Shown: piece by piece, positions 33,930-42,925 of the stretch
Layout of the letters: the number at the start of each line of letters is the position of its first letter
How positions within the stretch are numbered: position 1 is the first letter of the stretch
NCBI RefSeq assembly: GCF_024648885.1
Contig: NZ_JANBBF010000009.1
Span: forward strand, 744,001 to 808,000
Direction of reading: 5' to 3'
Source of the DNA: Prauserella salsuginis
Lineage (GTDB): Bacteria; Actinomycetota; Actinomycetes; Mycobacteriales; Pseudonocardiaceae
Length of the DNA: 64,000 nt
Translations under genes and position numbers: made by a program
Notes under the pieces: generated by a model
Databases searched by the model: none
What the model was told of the DNA's origin: nothing
What the model saw: the letters and a program-made list of their open reading frames with translations, nothing else

Positions 33930-35078
33930 GTGTCGGAGTTGACCATTCAGGGCTGGACGGAGCGCGCGCTGGCCGACATGACCGCCGACCTGCGCACGCT
34001 CGTCGAGCTGGAGACGCCCAGCGACGACAAGACGTTGCTGGGCGCAGGGATCGCGGCGATCGAGCGGTGGCTCGCCGAACGGCTCGGCGAGCCGGGCGAG
34101 CGGCGGCTGCACGACGGCGGCAAGTACGGGGACGCACTGGAGGTCGCCTATCCCGGAACCGCACCGGGGACCGTGCTCGTGCTGTGCCACTACGACACCG
34201 TCTGGCCGGTGGGGACGCTGACCGAGTGGCCGTTCACGGTGGAGGGCGACCGGGTGAGCGGGCCCGGTGCGTTCGACATGAAGCTCGGTCTCGTGCAGGC
34301 GGTGTGGGCGTTGCGGTGCCTCAGTGAGCTCGGCATGCCGCGTCCGACGGTGCGGCTGTTGCTGAACGGTGACGAGGAGATCGGCAGTCCGGTCGCACGG
34401 CCGCTCATCGAACGGCTCAGTGAGGACGCGCGTGCGACGCTGGTGTGCGAGGCGTCGGCGGACGGCGACCTGAAGACCGTGCGCAAGGGGGTCGGGCTGT
34501 TCGAGGTCACGGTCACCGGTGTGGAATCGCATGCGGGGCTCGATCCCGACGCCGGCGTCAGTGCGATCCACGAGCTCGCGCGGCTGGTCGGGCAGATCGC
34601 GACGTTCGGGGACCGGGAGCGGGGCACCACCGTGAACGTCGGTCTCATCGAGGGCGGCACCGGCTGCAATGTCGTCGCGGGGTCCGCGACGTGCGGCATC
34701 GACGTGCGAGTGTCGGAGCCCGACGAGATGGCGAGGATCGACGCGGCGTTCGCGGCGCTGCGGACGTCCGACGGCCGGGCGAGCGTGACGGTCGAGGGTG
34801 AATGGAACCGGCCGCCGATGGTGCGCAATCCGGGTTCCGACGAACTGTTCGAGATCGCGGAGAGCATCGCGGCCGAGGCCGGCTGGCAGCTCGGGCAGGT
34901 CGGTGTCGGTGGTGCGAGTGACGGTAACTTCGTGTCGGCTCTTGGCAGGCCGGTGCTGGACGGGCTCGGCGCGGTGGGCGGCGGCGCCCATGCGCGGCAC
35001 GAGCACGTGCTGCTCGACCACGTCCCGGGCCGCACCGCGTTGATCGCAGAACTGCTCATGGCACTGGCCGACCGGTGA
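33930..35078 (+). CDS. M20 metallopeptidase, glutamate carboxypeptidase (CPG2)-like
   Basis: The product has 382 residues. Metal-binding motifs of the M20 family are complete: LCHYDTVWPVG, GPGAFDMKLGLV, LLNGDEEIGSP and the C-terminal GGGAHARHEHV. The dimerisation/lid domain starts near KGVGLFEVTVTGVESHAG. The pattern is closest to carboxypeptidase G2, a zinc enzyme that cuts C-terminal glutamate from folate, methotrexate or p-aminobenzoyl-glutamate; no signal peptide is seen, so it acts inside the cell. GTG 33930 has GAGGAGGGGAGA a few bases upstream. Coupling to an AbgT transporter suggests salvage of folate fragments. Confidence 0.88.
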   Translation: MSELTIQGWTERALADMTADLRTLVELETPSDDKTLLGAGIAAIERWLAERLGEPGERRLHDGGKYGDALEVAYPGTAPGTVLVLCHYDTVWPVGTLTEWPFTVEGDRVSGPGAFDMKLGLVQAVWALRCLSELGMPRPTVRLLLNGDEEIGSPVARPLIERLSEDARATLVCEASADGDLKTVRKGVGLFEVTVTGVESHAGLDPDAGVSAIHELARLVGQIATFGDRERGTTVNVGLIEGGTGCNVVAGSATCGIDVRVSEPDEMARIDAAFAALRTSDGRASVTVEGEWNRPPMVRNPGSDELFEIAESIAAEAGWQLGQVGVGGASDGNFVSALGRPVLDGLGAVGGGAHARHEHVLLDHVPGRTALIAELLMALADR

Positions 35079-35218
35079 TCGGGTAGGACCGGACCAGTCA
35101 CCTCCGCCGTCCGCGGCGCCGTTCCACTCGACGATGGCTACGAGGTGCGTGTGCGATGCGCTGGTGCCCGGCGCGGCGGCGGGAGTGTGCTGCGCCCGGT
35201 GCCGGGTATCCGGCGAGC

Positions 35219-36485
35219 ATGGCCGGAAACATCTTCGTGCTCGGACTCGACGAGCAGAACCTGAGCACATTGCACGATGTCGCGGGCTTCGCCGACTATC
35301 GGTTCCGGCCGCTGTTGTCGGCCGAGGAATTGGTGGAGGCTGATCGGCTGCCGATGCAGTCGTTGCTCGACAAGGCGCGGCGGCAGCTGTCCGAGTTCGA
35401 CGGCAGCGTGGACGCGATCGTGGGGTACTGGGACTTCCCGGTGAGTTCGATGGTGCCCATCCTGTGCCGGGAGCGCGGGTTGCGGGCGGCGACGCTGGAG
35501 TCGGTACTCAAGTGCGAACACAAGTACTGGAGCCGCGTGGTCCAGTCCGAGGTGATCGACGAGTATCCGGTTCGCCGCCGTGCCGCTGGACGCGGCCGAG
35601 CTGCCCGCTGACGTCGGGTTCCCGTTCTGGCTCAAACCTGTGAAGGCGTTCTCGTCGGAGCTGGCTTTCCGGATCGAGGACACGGCCGGCTTCACGGATG
35701 CGCTGGCCCGCATCCGTGAGGGCATCGACCGCGTCGGTAAGCCGTTCGACGTCGTCCTCGATCACGCCGAGCTGCCCGAACAGATCGCACGGCTCGGTGG
35801 GCAGACATGTCTGGCGGAGGAGGCCGTCGGGGGCAGGCAGGTCACCGTCGAGGGCTACGACGCGGGCGACGGCGTGCACGTCTACGGCATCGTCGATTCG
35901 CACGACTATCCCGGGACGCCCAGCTTCCAGCGCTATCAGTACCCGTCGTCACTGCCGGAGCAGGTGCAGACCCACCTGGCCGACCTCTCGCGGCGCGTGG
36001 TCGAGCACATCGGGCTGCGTTCGGTGCCGTTCAACATCGAGTACTTCTGGGACCCCGACACCGGTGCGATCACCCTACTGGAGATCAACCCGCGGCACTC
36101 GCAGTCGCACGCCATCCTCTTCGACCTGGTCGACGGCGTACCGAATCACCAGTGCGTGCTGCGTCTCGCGGTCGGCGCCGACCCCGACCTGCCGTACCGG
36201 CAGGGTCCGTACCGGGTTGCGGCGAAGTGGTTCGTCCGGCGGTTCTCGGACGGACTCGCACGGCGGGTGCCGACGGCGGAGGAACTGGCGAACGTGGAGC
36301 GCGCGCTGCCCGGCTGCAGGGCCGAGCTCATGGTCGATGAAGGCGAACGGCTCTCCGAGCTGCGCGAGCAGGACAGCTACAGCTACGCCTACGCCACCGT
36401 CCACGTCGGTGCCGCCGACGAACGGGAGCTGAAGGATAAGTACGAGCGCTGCCTCGAGCTCCTCCCGTTCGAATTCGACGATTGA
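35219..36485 (+). pseudogene. ATP-grasp ligase gene interrupted by one frameshift
   Basis: Two consecutive frames belong together. The first (from ATG 35219) gives MAGNIFVLGLDEQNL to SEVIDEYP; the second, one frame over from about 35568, continues RFAAVPLDAAELP to the end. Joining them makes the usual PRFA turn of ATP-grasp enzymes, so a single base seems lost near 35567-35570. The second part has the catalytic-domain pattern FPFWLKPVKAF, GGRQVTVEGY and TLLEINPRHSQSH. The restored protein would be about 422 residues and ligate a carboxylate to an amine or thiol using ATP. Either a recent mutation or a sequencing error explains the break. Confidence 0.75.
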
Positions 36486-36572
36486 CAGCGGCATGCACGG
36501 GAAGTGACCAGCGTCCGCGAAGACCGGCCCGCCGAAGCGACATCGCACCCGACCGAAGGGGAGTGCCTTGCG

Positions 36573-38606
36573 ATGCACGAAGTGACCAGTCTTCCCCACA
36601 CGGTGACCGAGGAAAAGCACTTCTGGATCCCGGTCTCGGACGGGACACGGCTGGCAGGACGACTGTGGCGGCCGTTGTCCTCGAACGACGACCCGGTCCC
36701 CGCGATTCTGGAGTTCATTCCGTATCGCAAGAGGGACGGAACGGCCAAACGCGATTCGATCCACCATCCCTACCTGGCGGGCCACGGTTACGCGGCCGTG
36801 CGGGTGGACCTGCGCGGCAGCGGCGACTCCGAGGGCGTGCTCACCGGCGAGTACCTGGAACAGGAACTCGTGGACGCGGAGGACGTGCTGGCCTGGCTGG
36901 CGGCGCAGCCCTGGTGCGACGGCAACACCGGCATGATGGGCATCTCCTGGGGAGGCTTCAACGCGCTGCAGGTCGCCGCGCGCAGACCGGAGAGTCTCGG
37001 CGCCGTCGTCACGGTGTGTTCGACCGACGACCGCTACGCCGACGACGTGCACTACATGGGCGGGTGTCTGCTCGGGGACAACCTGTCGTGGGCCTCGACC
37101 ATGTTCGCCCAGACCTCTACGCCGCCGGATCCGGAGCTGGTGGGGGATCGCTGGTTCGACATGTGGCAGCAGCGCCTGCACGGCAGCGGCCTGTGGCTCG
37201 AGGACTGGATGCGTCACCAGCGGCGGGACGAGTTCTGGCGTCATGGCTCGATCTGCGAGGACCCCGGTTCACTGCGGTGTCCGGTCCTCGCCGTCAGCGG
37301 TTGGGCCGACGGCTATTCGAACGCGGTGTTCCGGCTGATGGAGCACCTCGAAGTTCCCCGCAAAGGACTGATCGGACCCTGGTCGCACAAGTATCCGCAC
37401 CTGGGTGATCCCGGCCCGGCCATCGGCTTCCTGCAGGAGCTGGTGCGCTGGTGGGACCACTGGCTCAAAGGTGAGGACAACGCGGTGATGGACGAGCCGA
37501 TGCTGCGCGTGTGGATGCAAGACAGCGTGCCGCCGTCCACCGCGTACGAGGAGCGGCCCGGCCGGTGGGTCGGCGAGCCTTCGTGGCCGTCGACGCACGT
37601 GCAACCGCAACGGCTTCCACTGCGCCGCCACGGGATCCTCACCGACGACGACAGCGGTGGGCCGACCTCACCGGACGGTCTGGTCCTGCAGTCGCCGCTG
37701 TCGGTCGGCCAGTTCGCCGGGAAGTGGTGCTCCTACAGCGCGCCGCCGGACCTGCCCTACGACCAGCGCGAGGAGGACGGCGGTTCGCTGGTGTTCGACA
37801 CCGAGACTCTGACCGAACCGTGGGAGATCCTCGGCGCCGCCGAGGTGGAGCTGGAGATCTCCGTGGACCGTCCCGTGGCGATGCTCGCGGCGCGGTTGTC
37901 CGATGTGGCCGAGGACGGCAGGGCGACCCGGGTGACCTACGGACTGCTGAACCTGACACACCGTGATTCGCACGCGCGGCCGGAGAAGCTCGAACCCGGC
38001 AAGCGGTACCGGCTGTCGCTGGCGCTCAACGGAGTGGCCCAGACCTTCCCCACGGGACACCGCATCCGGCTGTCACTGTCCACATCGTACTGGCCGTTGG
38101 CGTGGCCACCACCGAAACCGGTGCAGCTGACCGTGTACCCCGACACGAGCACGCTGATCCTGCCGACGCGGCCGGTCGAGGAATCCGATGAGGTCACGCT
38201 CCGGCCGTTCGACCCGCCGGAAGGGGCGCCGCGTCGCGGCACGACGGCCCTGCGGCCTGGCGAGCACCGGTGGCAGGTGTCGCGGGATCTCGTCGACTAC
38301 GCGTCGCAGCTCGAGGTCGTCAAGGATTCCGGTACCGAGCGGTTCGAGGACATCGACCTGGAGGTGTCGCAACGCGGCGAGGAACGCTACCGGTGGGTCG
38401 GCGACGACTTCACCACGGTGCGCGGCGAAACCGTCTGGCGGGTCGCCTTCGCCAGGGGCGGCTGGCACGTGCGTACGGACACGCGCACGATCCTGACCTC
38501 CACTCCGGAGCATTTCGTGCTGCACGCCCAGCTCGACGCGTATCACAACGGTGAACGTGTCACGTCGCTGAACTGGAGCTCGACTATTCCACGAGACCAC
38601 GTGTGA
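36573..38606 (+). CDS. CocE/NonD-type serine hydrolase (X-Pro dipeptidyl-peptidase S15 family)
   Basis: The product has 677 residues. The alpha/beta-hydrolase part has RVDLRGSGDSEG, the nucleophile Ser125 in GISWGG and SGWADGYSN around the acid residue; the jelly-roll domain typical of CocE and PepX follows from about residue 400 (SVDRPVAMLAARLSDV). Members hydrolyse esters (cocaine esterase), acyl-amides or X-Pro peptides. I choose ATG 36573, 9 bases after AAGGGGAG; GTG 36504 is a weaker in-frame start. There is no signal peptide. It follows the ATP-grasp gene by 87 bases, and the pair may make and break the same amide bond, but that is only a suggestion. Confidence 0.88.
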   Translation: MHEVTSLPHTVTEEKHFWIPVSDGTRLAGRLWRPLSSNDDPVPAILEFIPYRKRDGTAKRDSIHHPYLAGHGYAAVRVDLRGSGDSEGVLTGEYLEQELVDAEDVLAWLAAQPWCDGNTGMMGISWGGFNALQVAARRPESLGAVVTVCSTDDRYADDVHYMGGCLLGDNLSWASTMFAQTSTPPDPELVGDRWFDMWQQRLHGSGLWLEDWMRHQRRDEFWRHGSICEDPGSLRCPVLAVSGWADGYSNAVFRLMEHLEVPRKGLIGPWSHKYPHLGDPGPAIGFLQELVRWWDHWLKGEDNAVMDEPMLRVWMQDSVPPSTAYEERPGRWVGEPSWPSTHVQPQRLPLRRHGILTDDDSGGPTSPDGLVLQSPLSVGQFAGKWCSYSAPPDLPYDQREEDGGSLVFDTETLTEPWEILGAAEVELEISVDRPVAMLAARLSDVAEDGRATRVTYGLLNLTHRDSHARPEKLEPGKRYRLSLALNGVAQTFPTGHRIRLSLSTSYWPLAWPPPKPVQLTVYPDTSTLILPTRPVEESDEVTLRPFDPPEGAPRRGTTALRPGEHRWQVSRDLVDYASQLEVVKDSGTERFEDIDLEVSQRGEERYRWVGDDFTTVRGETVWRVAFARGGWHVRTDTRTILTSTPEHFVLHAQLDAYHNGERVTSLNWSSTIPRDHV

Positions 38607-38639
38607 GCGTGCCATCCTGTCGCTGCGCCGCCACGGCAG

Positions 38640-38740
38640 GGCGTCATGGTGAGGTCGAGCCACGGCGAGATGAGTACGAGCTTGTCGCTGTCATCGCTCA
38701 CGGTGTACCCGGCAGCTCGCCGGCGATGACACTGGCAGGC
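38640..38740 (-). pseudogene. relic of an alpha/beta hydrolase (HSL/lipase-like)
   Basis: Reading leftward, one frame gives PASVIAGELPG and the next SDKLVLISPWLDLTMT. In intact HSL-type esterases these pieces follow one another shortly after the nucleophile elbow. Here they are in different frames with a stop between, and the rest of the gene is missing. The surrounding 406 bases (38607-39012) contain nothing else I can recognise. Confidence 0.55.
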
Positions 38741-39012
38741 ATGTGGTCGGCAGCCGGGTGCGCGGACTGCGTATCCGATATGGTTGGCCGAGCTGTGCAG
38801 CTGCGCGGTCTCCGAGCTGCCGGCCATCGCGCTCCCGTCGGGCGGTGGGACGAGGGAGATGTGACAGTTCGGGTGGCAGGTTGACTTCGAGCCGCGGGGA
38901 CGTGCCGGCCGTCGTCGGACGGATGGCGGTGGTGCGCAGCGTGTCAACGGGCCAGGATGGCGACGTGGGCAGGGTCGTGGAACAACCCCAACGAGCTGAG
39001 GGAGCCCGAATC

Positions 39013-39594
39013 ATGACTGGCACCGAGCAGACCGCTGTAAGCCGGTTTCCTGTCCCTGAGCTCGATACCCTGCCCGACGACGTTCGGGCGCGAATCCTCG
39101 AGGTGCAGGAGAAGTCCGGCTTCGTCCCCAACGTCTTCCTCGTGCTGGCGCGCCGGCCGGAGGAGTTCCGCGCATTCTTCAGATATCACGATGCGCTGAT
39201 GGAGAAGGAAGGGAACCTGACGAAGGCGGAACGCGAGATGATCGTTGTCGCCACGTCCAGCCTCAACCAGTGCCAGTACTGCGTGGTCGCTCACGGCGCG
39301 ATACTTCGGATCCGAGCCAAGGATCCCCTCATCGCCGACCAAGTGGCTGCCAACTACCGCAAGGCCGACATCACCGAGCGGCAACTGGCCATGCTCGACT
39401 TCGCGATCAAGGTTTCGGCTGAGGCCTACGCGGTGTCCGAAGCAGATTTCGCTACCTTGGCTTCGCACGGCTTCACCGAGGAGGACGTCTGGGATATCGC
39501 CGCCATATCCGCCTTCTTCAGTCTTTCCAACCGCATCGCGAATGTCACCGACATGCGGCCGAACCCCGAGTTCTACGGTATGGGCCGCGACTGA
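39013..39594 (+). CDS. peroxidase-related protein, carboxymuconolactone decarboxylase/AhpD family
   Basis: The product has 193 residues. The AhpD-like active site is SSLNQCQYCVVAHG, with Cys87, Cys90 and His94, the redox CxxC plus histidine of alkylhydroperoxidase D-like proteins. The overall form, with FVPNVFLVLARRPEEFRAF before and DVWDIAAISAFFSLSNRIAN after, matches the uncharacterised peroxidase-related subfamily. It probably reduces peroxides or acts as a thiol-disulfide partner. ATG 39013 follows a weak GAGGGAG. It stands alone on the plus strand, convergent with the flavin-monooxygenase operon; a protective role against peroxide from uncoupled flavin chemistry is conceivable. Confidence 0.85.
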   Translation: MTGTEQTAVSRFPVPELDTLPDDVRARILEVQEKSGFVPNVFLVLARRPEEFRAFFRYHDALMEKEGNLTKAEREMIVVATSSLNQCQYCVVAHGAILRIRAKDPLIADQVAANYRKADITERQLAMLDFAIKVSAEAYAVSEADFATLASHGFTEEDVWDIAAISAFFSLSNRIANVTDMRPNPEFYGMGRD

Positions 39595-39774
39595 CAACAG
39601 GTGCGCGCCGTCCGCTCGGTACGACGGCGGGCTCGATGGCAGAGCCGCCGCAGCCGCCGGGCGGCGCCCCGGACCAGCCGTATCGGCCACCCCCCCCGTG
39701 GAGACCACGTCCCTGATCGGCTCTGCCGGGCTGGCGGCCGTGTTCGAGTAGCTCGGACCGAACGGCTGGCCGGG

Positions 39775-40866
39775 TCAGGCGGCCACGACCTCGATGCCCC
39801 GCGTCATCAGATACCGCGGAGAGATCGGGGCATCGCGGTCCAGCTGGATCCGGGATACCCCGAGATCGGCCAGGACAGTCGCGACGAGCGGGGTAGGAGC
39901 GCTGGCAGCACCAGAGGCGCGGCCGCAGAGTCCAGGGTCGGTTCCGGCGCGCAGGTACACCAGCAGGCCGCCGTATCGAGCGGTCGCGGCGACTGCGTCG
40001 TCGAGACGCGCGCGGCACGCACACGCGCTGCTGCCGAAAAGGTCCCCGACCGCGCATCCGATGTGTACCGCCAAGCGGGGCGGTGCGGCCGCGAGGTCGC
40101 GGTGGATCGCGAGGTGCTCGACGCCGACTAACTCGTCCCGGTACTCCACGACCGACACGGCTCCGTGCGCCGTGGTGAGCGTCCCGCATGGTCGGGCTGT
40201 GAGCGATGCGCCAGGTGCGGCTTCGGCACCGTGGCTGGTGAACCACACGTCGTCGACGTCGACAAGGGGCAGACCGTGCCGGTCTGCCAGCGCGACGACC
40301 TCCCACTGTCCCGGCCCGTTGGTGGTCACAGCGTTGTCCTCTCCGGCGACCAGTCCCGCGGTCACGGCAACCGGGGGAAGCCCGGCCTCCCGGCACAGTG
40401 CGACCGCCGCTCCATGCGGGGTGGACGACGCGGCAGTTCCCACGCGGACGGGGAGCACGTGTCCGGGACGGCACAGCGCATCCGGGCTGGAATCAGGGTC
40501 GGCGAGCACCCGTGCTGTGCGAGCGCGGTCGCGAGCGCTGATCCCGGTGCCGATCCCGTCCGCCGCGTCCACGGATACCGCGTATGCCGCCGTATCCGGC
40601 GCCTGAACGGACCCGACCATCGGGGGAAGGTGGAGCGCGTCGGCACGGTCGGCGGGCATCGGGGTGCTCAGCAGCCCGGACGTGTGCCTGACGATCCACG
40701 CGACCTGGTCGGCTTCGGCCAGCGCGGCAGGCAGCAGGACGTCGGCTACCTCGGGCCGTTCGCGGCTCACCAGCAGCACGGGGCTGCCTGAGCGCAACGC
40801 GGAGAGCGCGGACGGAACGTCGGATGCGTCGGGCGCTTGAGTCACCCGGTCGATCTGTGTGGTCAC
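39775..40866 (-). CDS. RibBA-like protein with degenerate active sites
   Basis: The product has 363 residues with the layout of RibBA: an N-terminal DHBP-synthase-like half (IVRHTSGLLSTPMP, VDAADGIGTGISARDRA, RPGHVLPVRV) and a C-terminal GTP-cyclohydrolase-II-like half (GDLFGSSACACRARLDDAV, keeping the zinc-type cysteines). Key motifs are altered: the acidic DRENEGD-type loop near the start reads SRERPEVAD, the RAGHTEA block reads SSTPHGAA, and the EGRGIGL segment of GTP cyclohydrolase II is AGTDPGLCG. It may be a flavin-related enzyme with changed chemistry or a non-catalytic protein. GTG 40866 overlaps the flavin reductase stop. It is the last gene of the monooxygenase operon. Confidence 0.7.
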   Translation of the reverse strand: MTTQIDRVTQAPDASDVPSALSALRSGSPVLLVSRERPEVADVLLPAALAEADQVAWIVRHTSGLLSTPMPADRADALHLPPMVGSVQAPDTAAYAVSVDAADGIGTGISARDRARTARVLADPDSSPDALCRPGHVLPVRVGTAASSTPHGAAVALCREAGLPPVAVTAGLVAGEDNAVTTNGPGQWEVVALADRHGLPLVDVDDVWFTSHGAEAAPGASLTARPCGTLTTAHGAVSVVEYRDELVGVEHLAIHRDLAAAPPRLAVHIGCAVGDLFGSSACACRARLDDAVAATARYGGLLVYLRAGTDPGLCGRASGAASAPTPLVATVLADLGVSRIQLDRDAPISPRYLMTRGIEVVAA

Positions 40867-41387
40867 GATGCGTGTTCCAGTCGGGACAGGGTGTGGAATC
40901 CGCTTGCGTGGAACACGAGTGGGCCGCGCTGCGGCTGGCTGCCATGTTCGTGCACCCGGAAAAGCACGAACTCGTGATCTCCGGCGGGAACGGTTCGTTC
41001 GATCGAGCAGTCCAGCCATGCGGTCGCGCCCTGCAGCAGGAGCGCGCCGTCGTCGGTGGCATGCCAGTCCAGTCCTGCGAATCGGTCGCCGGTTTTTGCG
41101 GCGAGTTGGCGGCACGTCCGGTCCTGTGAAGCGGCGAGCACCGACAGTCCCAACCGAGGCCTGTGCGCCAGCCGCGGCCACGTCGTGGACGTGTACTGCA
41201 CGCACACGCCGACCAGTGGCGGATCAAGCGAGACACCCACGAACGAACTGGCAGCCAACCCGGTCGGAGTTCCGTCGGCGTCAAGCGCACAGACGGCTGT
41301 CACACCGCTGGGAAACCGGGCGAACGTGGCGCGCACGGCATCGGTGTCGACCGTTCCGTTCGGTGCGACGGTCGTGCTCAGACTCAT
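40863..41387 (-). CDS. flavin reductase, HpaC/NTAB family
   Basis: The product has 174 residues, the standard size for the small reductase of two-component flavin monooxygenases. Family sequence includes FARFPSGVTAVCALDADG, GLAASSFVGVSLDPPLVGVCV and GDHEFVLFRVHEH. It reduces FMN or FAD with NAD(P)H and releases reduced flavin for the luciferase-like oxygenase encoded at the head of the operon. ATG 41387 follows GGGAGG. It lies 11 bases from the aldehyde dehydrogenase stop and overlaps the RibBA-like start. Confidence 0.9.
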   Translation of the reverse strand: MSLSTTVAPNGTVDTDAVRATFARFPSGVTAVCALDADGTPTGLAASSFVGVSLDPPLVGVCVQYTSTTWPRLAHRPRLGLSVLAASQDRTCRQLAAKTGDRFAGLDWHATDDGALLLQGATAWLDCSIERTVPAGDHEFVLFRVHEHGSQPQRGPLVFHASGFHTLSRLEHAS

Positions 41388-41398
41388 GAGTCCTCCCT

Positions 41399-42925
41399 TC
41401 AGGAGCGCAGGACGAACGGGTCGCCGGCGGGTTCGTCGCTGGTGTTGATCCAGACGCTCTTCAACCGTGTGTACTCCCGAATCACCTCGGTGCCGTGCTC
41501 GACGCCGAGTCCGGAAGCCTTGAACCCGGACCGCGGCGACATCGGCGACATGGCGCGGTACATGTTGACCCAGACGGTCCCTGCGTCGAGTGCGGCTGCG
41601 GCACGGTGTGCGCGTGAGAGATCCGTGGTCCAGACACCCGCGGCCAGGCCGTAGGCCGTGTCGTTCGCGAGCTGCAGAGCCTCTGCGTCGTCGTCGAAAG
41701 GCATGATCGCGACGACCGGGCCGAAGATCTCTTCCCGGCACATTCGGGCGTCGTTCGGCAGGTCGGTGAACACGGTGGGCTCGTGGAACCAGCCGCCGAG
41801 CCCGATCTCGGGACGCCTGCCGCCGTGCGCGACCTGACCACCCTCGGCGCGCCCTGCAGCGACGTAATCCTCCACCTTGGCCAGTTGCGCACGCATGGCG
41901 AGTGGTCCCAGCTCGGTCTCGGGCGCCAAGGGGTCGCCGATCCGGATGGTCCGTGCTCTGCCGACGACCCGTTCGACGAGTTCGTCGTAGACACTGCGGT
42001 GGGCGAACACCCGGCTACCGGCAATGCAGGTCTGACCGGCCGCGGCGAAGATCCCCGCGATCACCCCGTTCGCGGCACTCGCCACATCGGCGTCGCCGAA
42101 CACCAGCTGCGGCGATTTGCCTCCCAGCTCCAGACCCGCACGGATCAACCGCCTGCCGGCGCGTTCGGCGATCCACGCTCCGGTCGCGGTGCTGCCGGTG
42201 AAGGACAGCTTCGCGACGTCGGGGTGATCCACCAGCCGCGCTCCCGCCTCGTCACCCATGCCGGTCACGACGTTGACGACGCCCGGTGGAAAGCCCGCCT
42301 CCTCGAACAGTGGCGCAAGCGCCAGCATCGAGGCACTGGTGTGTTCCGACGGTTTCACCACGGCCGTGTTGCCCGCGGCCAGCAGTGGGGCGAGTTTCGC
42401 CACCGTCAGCGTCAGCGGTGAGTTCCACGGCGTGATCGCGCCGACGACGCCCACCGGTTCCCGGCTCGTGTAATTGAGGACGTCGACGTTGCTCGCGGGA
42501 ATCGTTTCGCCGTGAATCTTGTCCGCGAGACCGGCGTAGTAATGGAAATACTCGGGCAAGCCCGCCAGCTGCGCCGTCATCTCGCGGAGCAGCTTGCCGT
42601 TGTCGGTCGACTCCATGCGCGCGAGACGATCGGCGTGTTGGCCGACCAGCTCACCGACGCGGCGCAGCAGGGCGCCGCGCGTCGTCTGCGACATTCTGCG
42701 CCAGTGCGGCGACTCGAATGCACTCCGCGCGGCTGCTACGGCACGGTCAACGTCGGCGGCTGTGCCGCGCGCGGCCTCGTACCAGGCCTCGCCGGTAGTG
42801 GGGTTGTCGCTGGTGAAGTAGCGGCCGTCGGCCGGTGCGGTTTCCTTTCCCGCAATATGGTGCTCCCACCGTGGCAGGCGCGCGGAACCGGTGGACGACG
42901 ACTGGGCAGCAGCTGTGGTGCTCAT
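41399..42925 (-). CDS. NAD(P)-dependent aldehyde dehydrogenase
   Basis: The product has 508 residues with the complete ALDH set: PWNSPLTLTVAKLAPLLAAG, KPSEHT, FTGSTATG, general base Glu266 in LELGGKSP and nucleophile Cys300 in GQTCIAG. It should oxidise the aldehyde or lactol released by the monooxygenase/hydrolase steps to a carboxylic acid. In the remembered trigonelline pathway of Acinetobacter an enzyme of this class oxidises the ring-opened hydroxybutyrolactone, and a second one oxidises succinate semialdehyde; only one is present here. ATG 42925 overlaps the hydrolase stop (ATGA). Confidence 0.92.
   Translation of the reverse strand: MSTTAAAQSSSTGSARLPRWEHHIAGKETAPADGRYFTSDNPTTGEAWYEAARGTAADVDRAVAAARSAFESPHWRRMSQTTRGALLRRVGELVGQHADRLARMESTDNGKLLREMTAQLAGLPEYFHYYAGLADKIHGETIPASNVDVLNYTSREPVGVVGAITPWNSPLTLTVAKLAPLLAAGNTAVVKPSEHTSASMLALAPLFEEAGFPPGVVNVVTGMGDEAGARLVDHPDVAKLSFTGSTATGAWIAERAGRRLIRAGLELGGKSPQLVFGDADVASAANGVIAGIFAAAGQTCIAGSRVFAHRSVYDELVERVVGRARTIRIGDPLAPETELGPLAMRAQLAKVEDYVAAGRAEGGQVAHGGRRPEIGLGGWFHEPTVFTDLPNDARMCREEIFGPVVAIMPFDDDAEALQLANDTAYGLAAGVWTTDLSRAHRAAAALDAGTVWVNMYRAMSPMSPRSGFKASGLGVEHGTEVIREYTRLKSVWINTSDEPAGDPFVLRS

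Noticed and set aside
39690-39702. Run of cytosines between two genes
   Set aside because: Could be phase-variable, but it lies in a non-coding gap between convergent genes with no promoter to affect.
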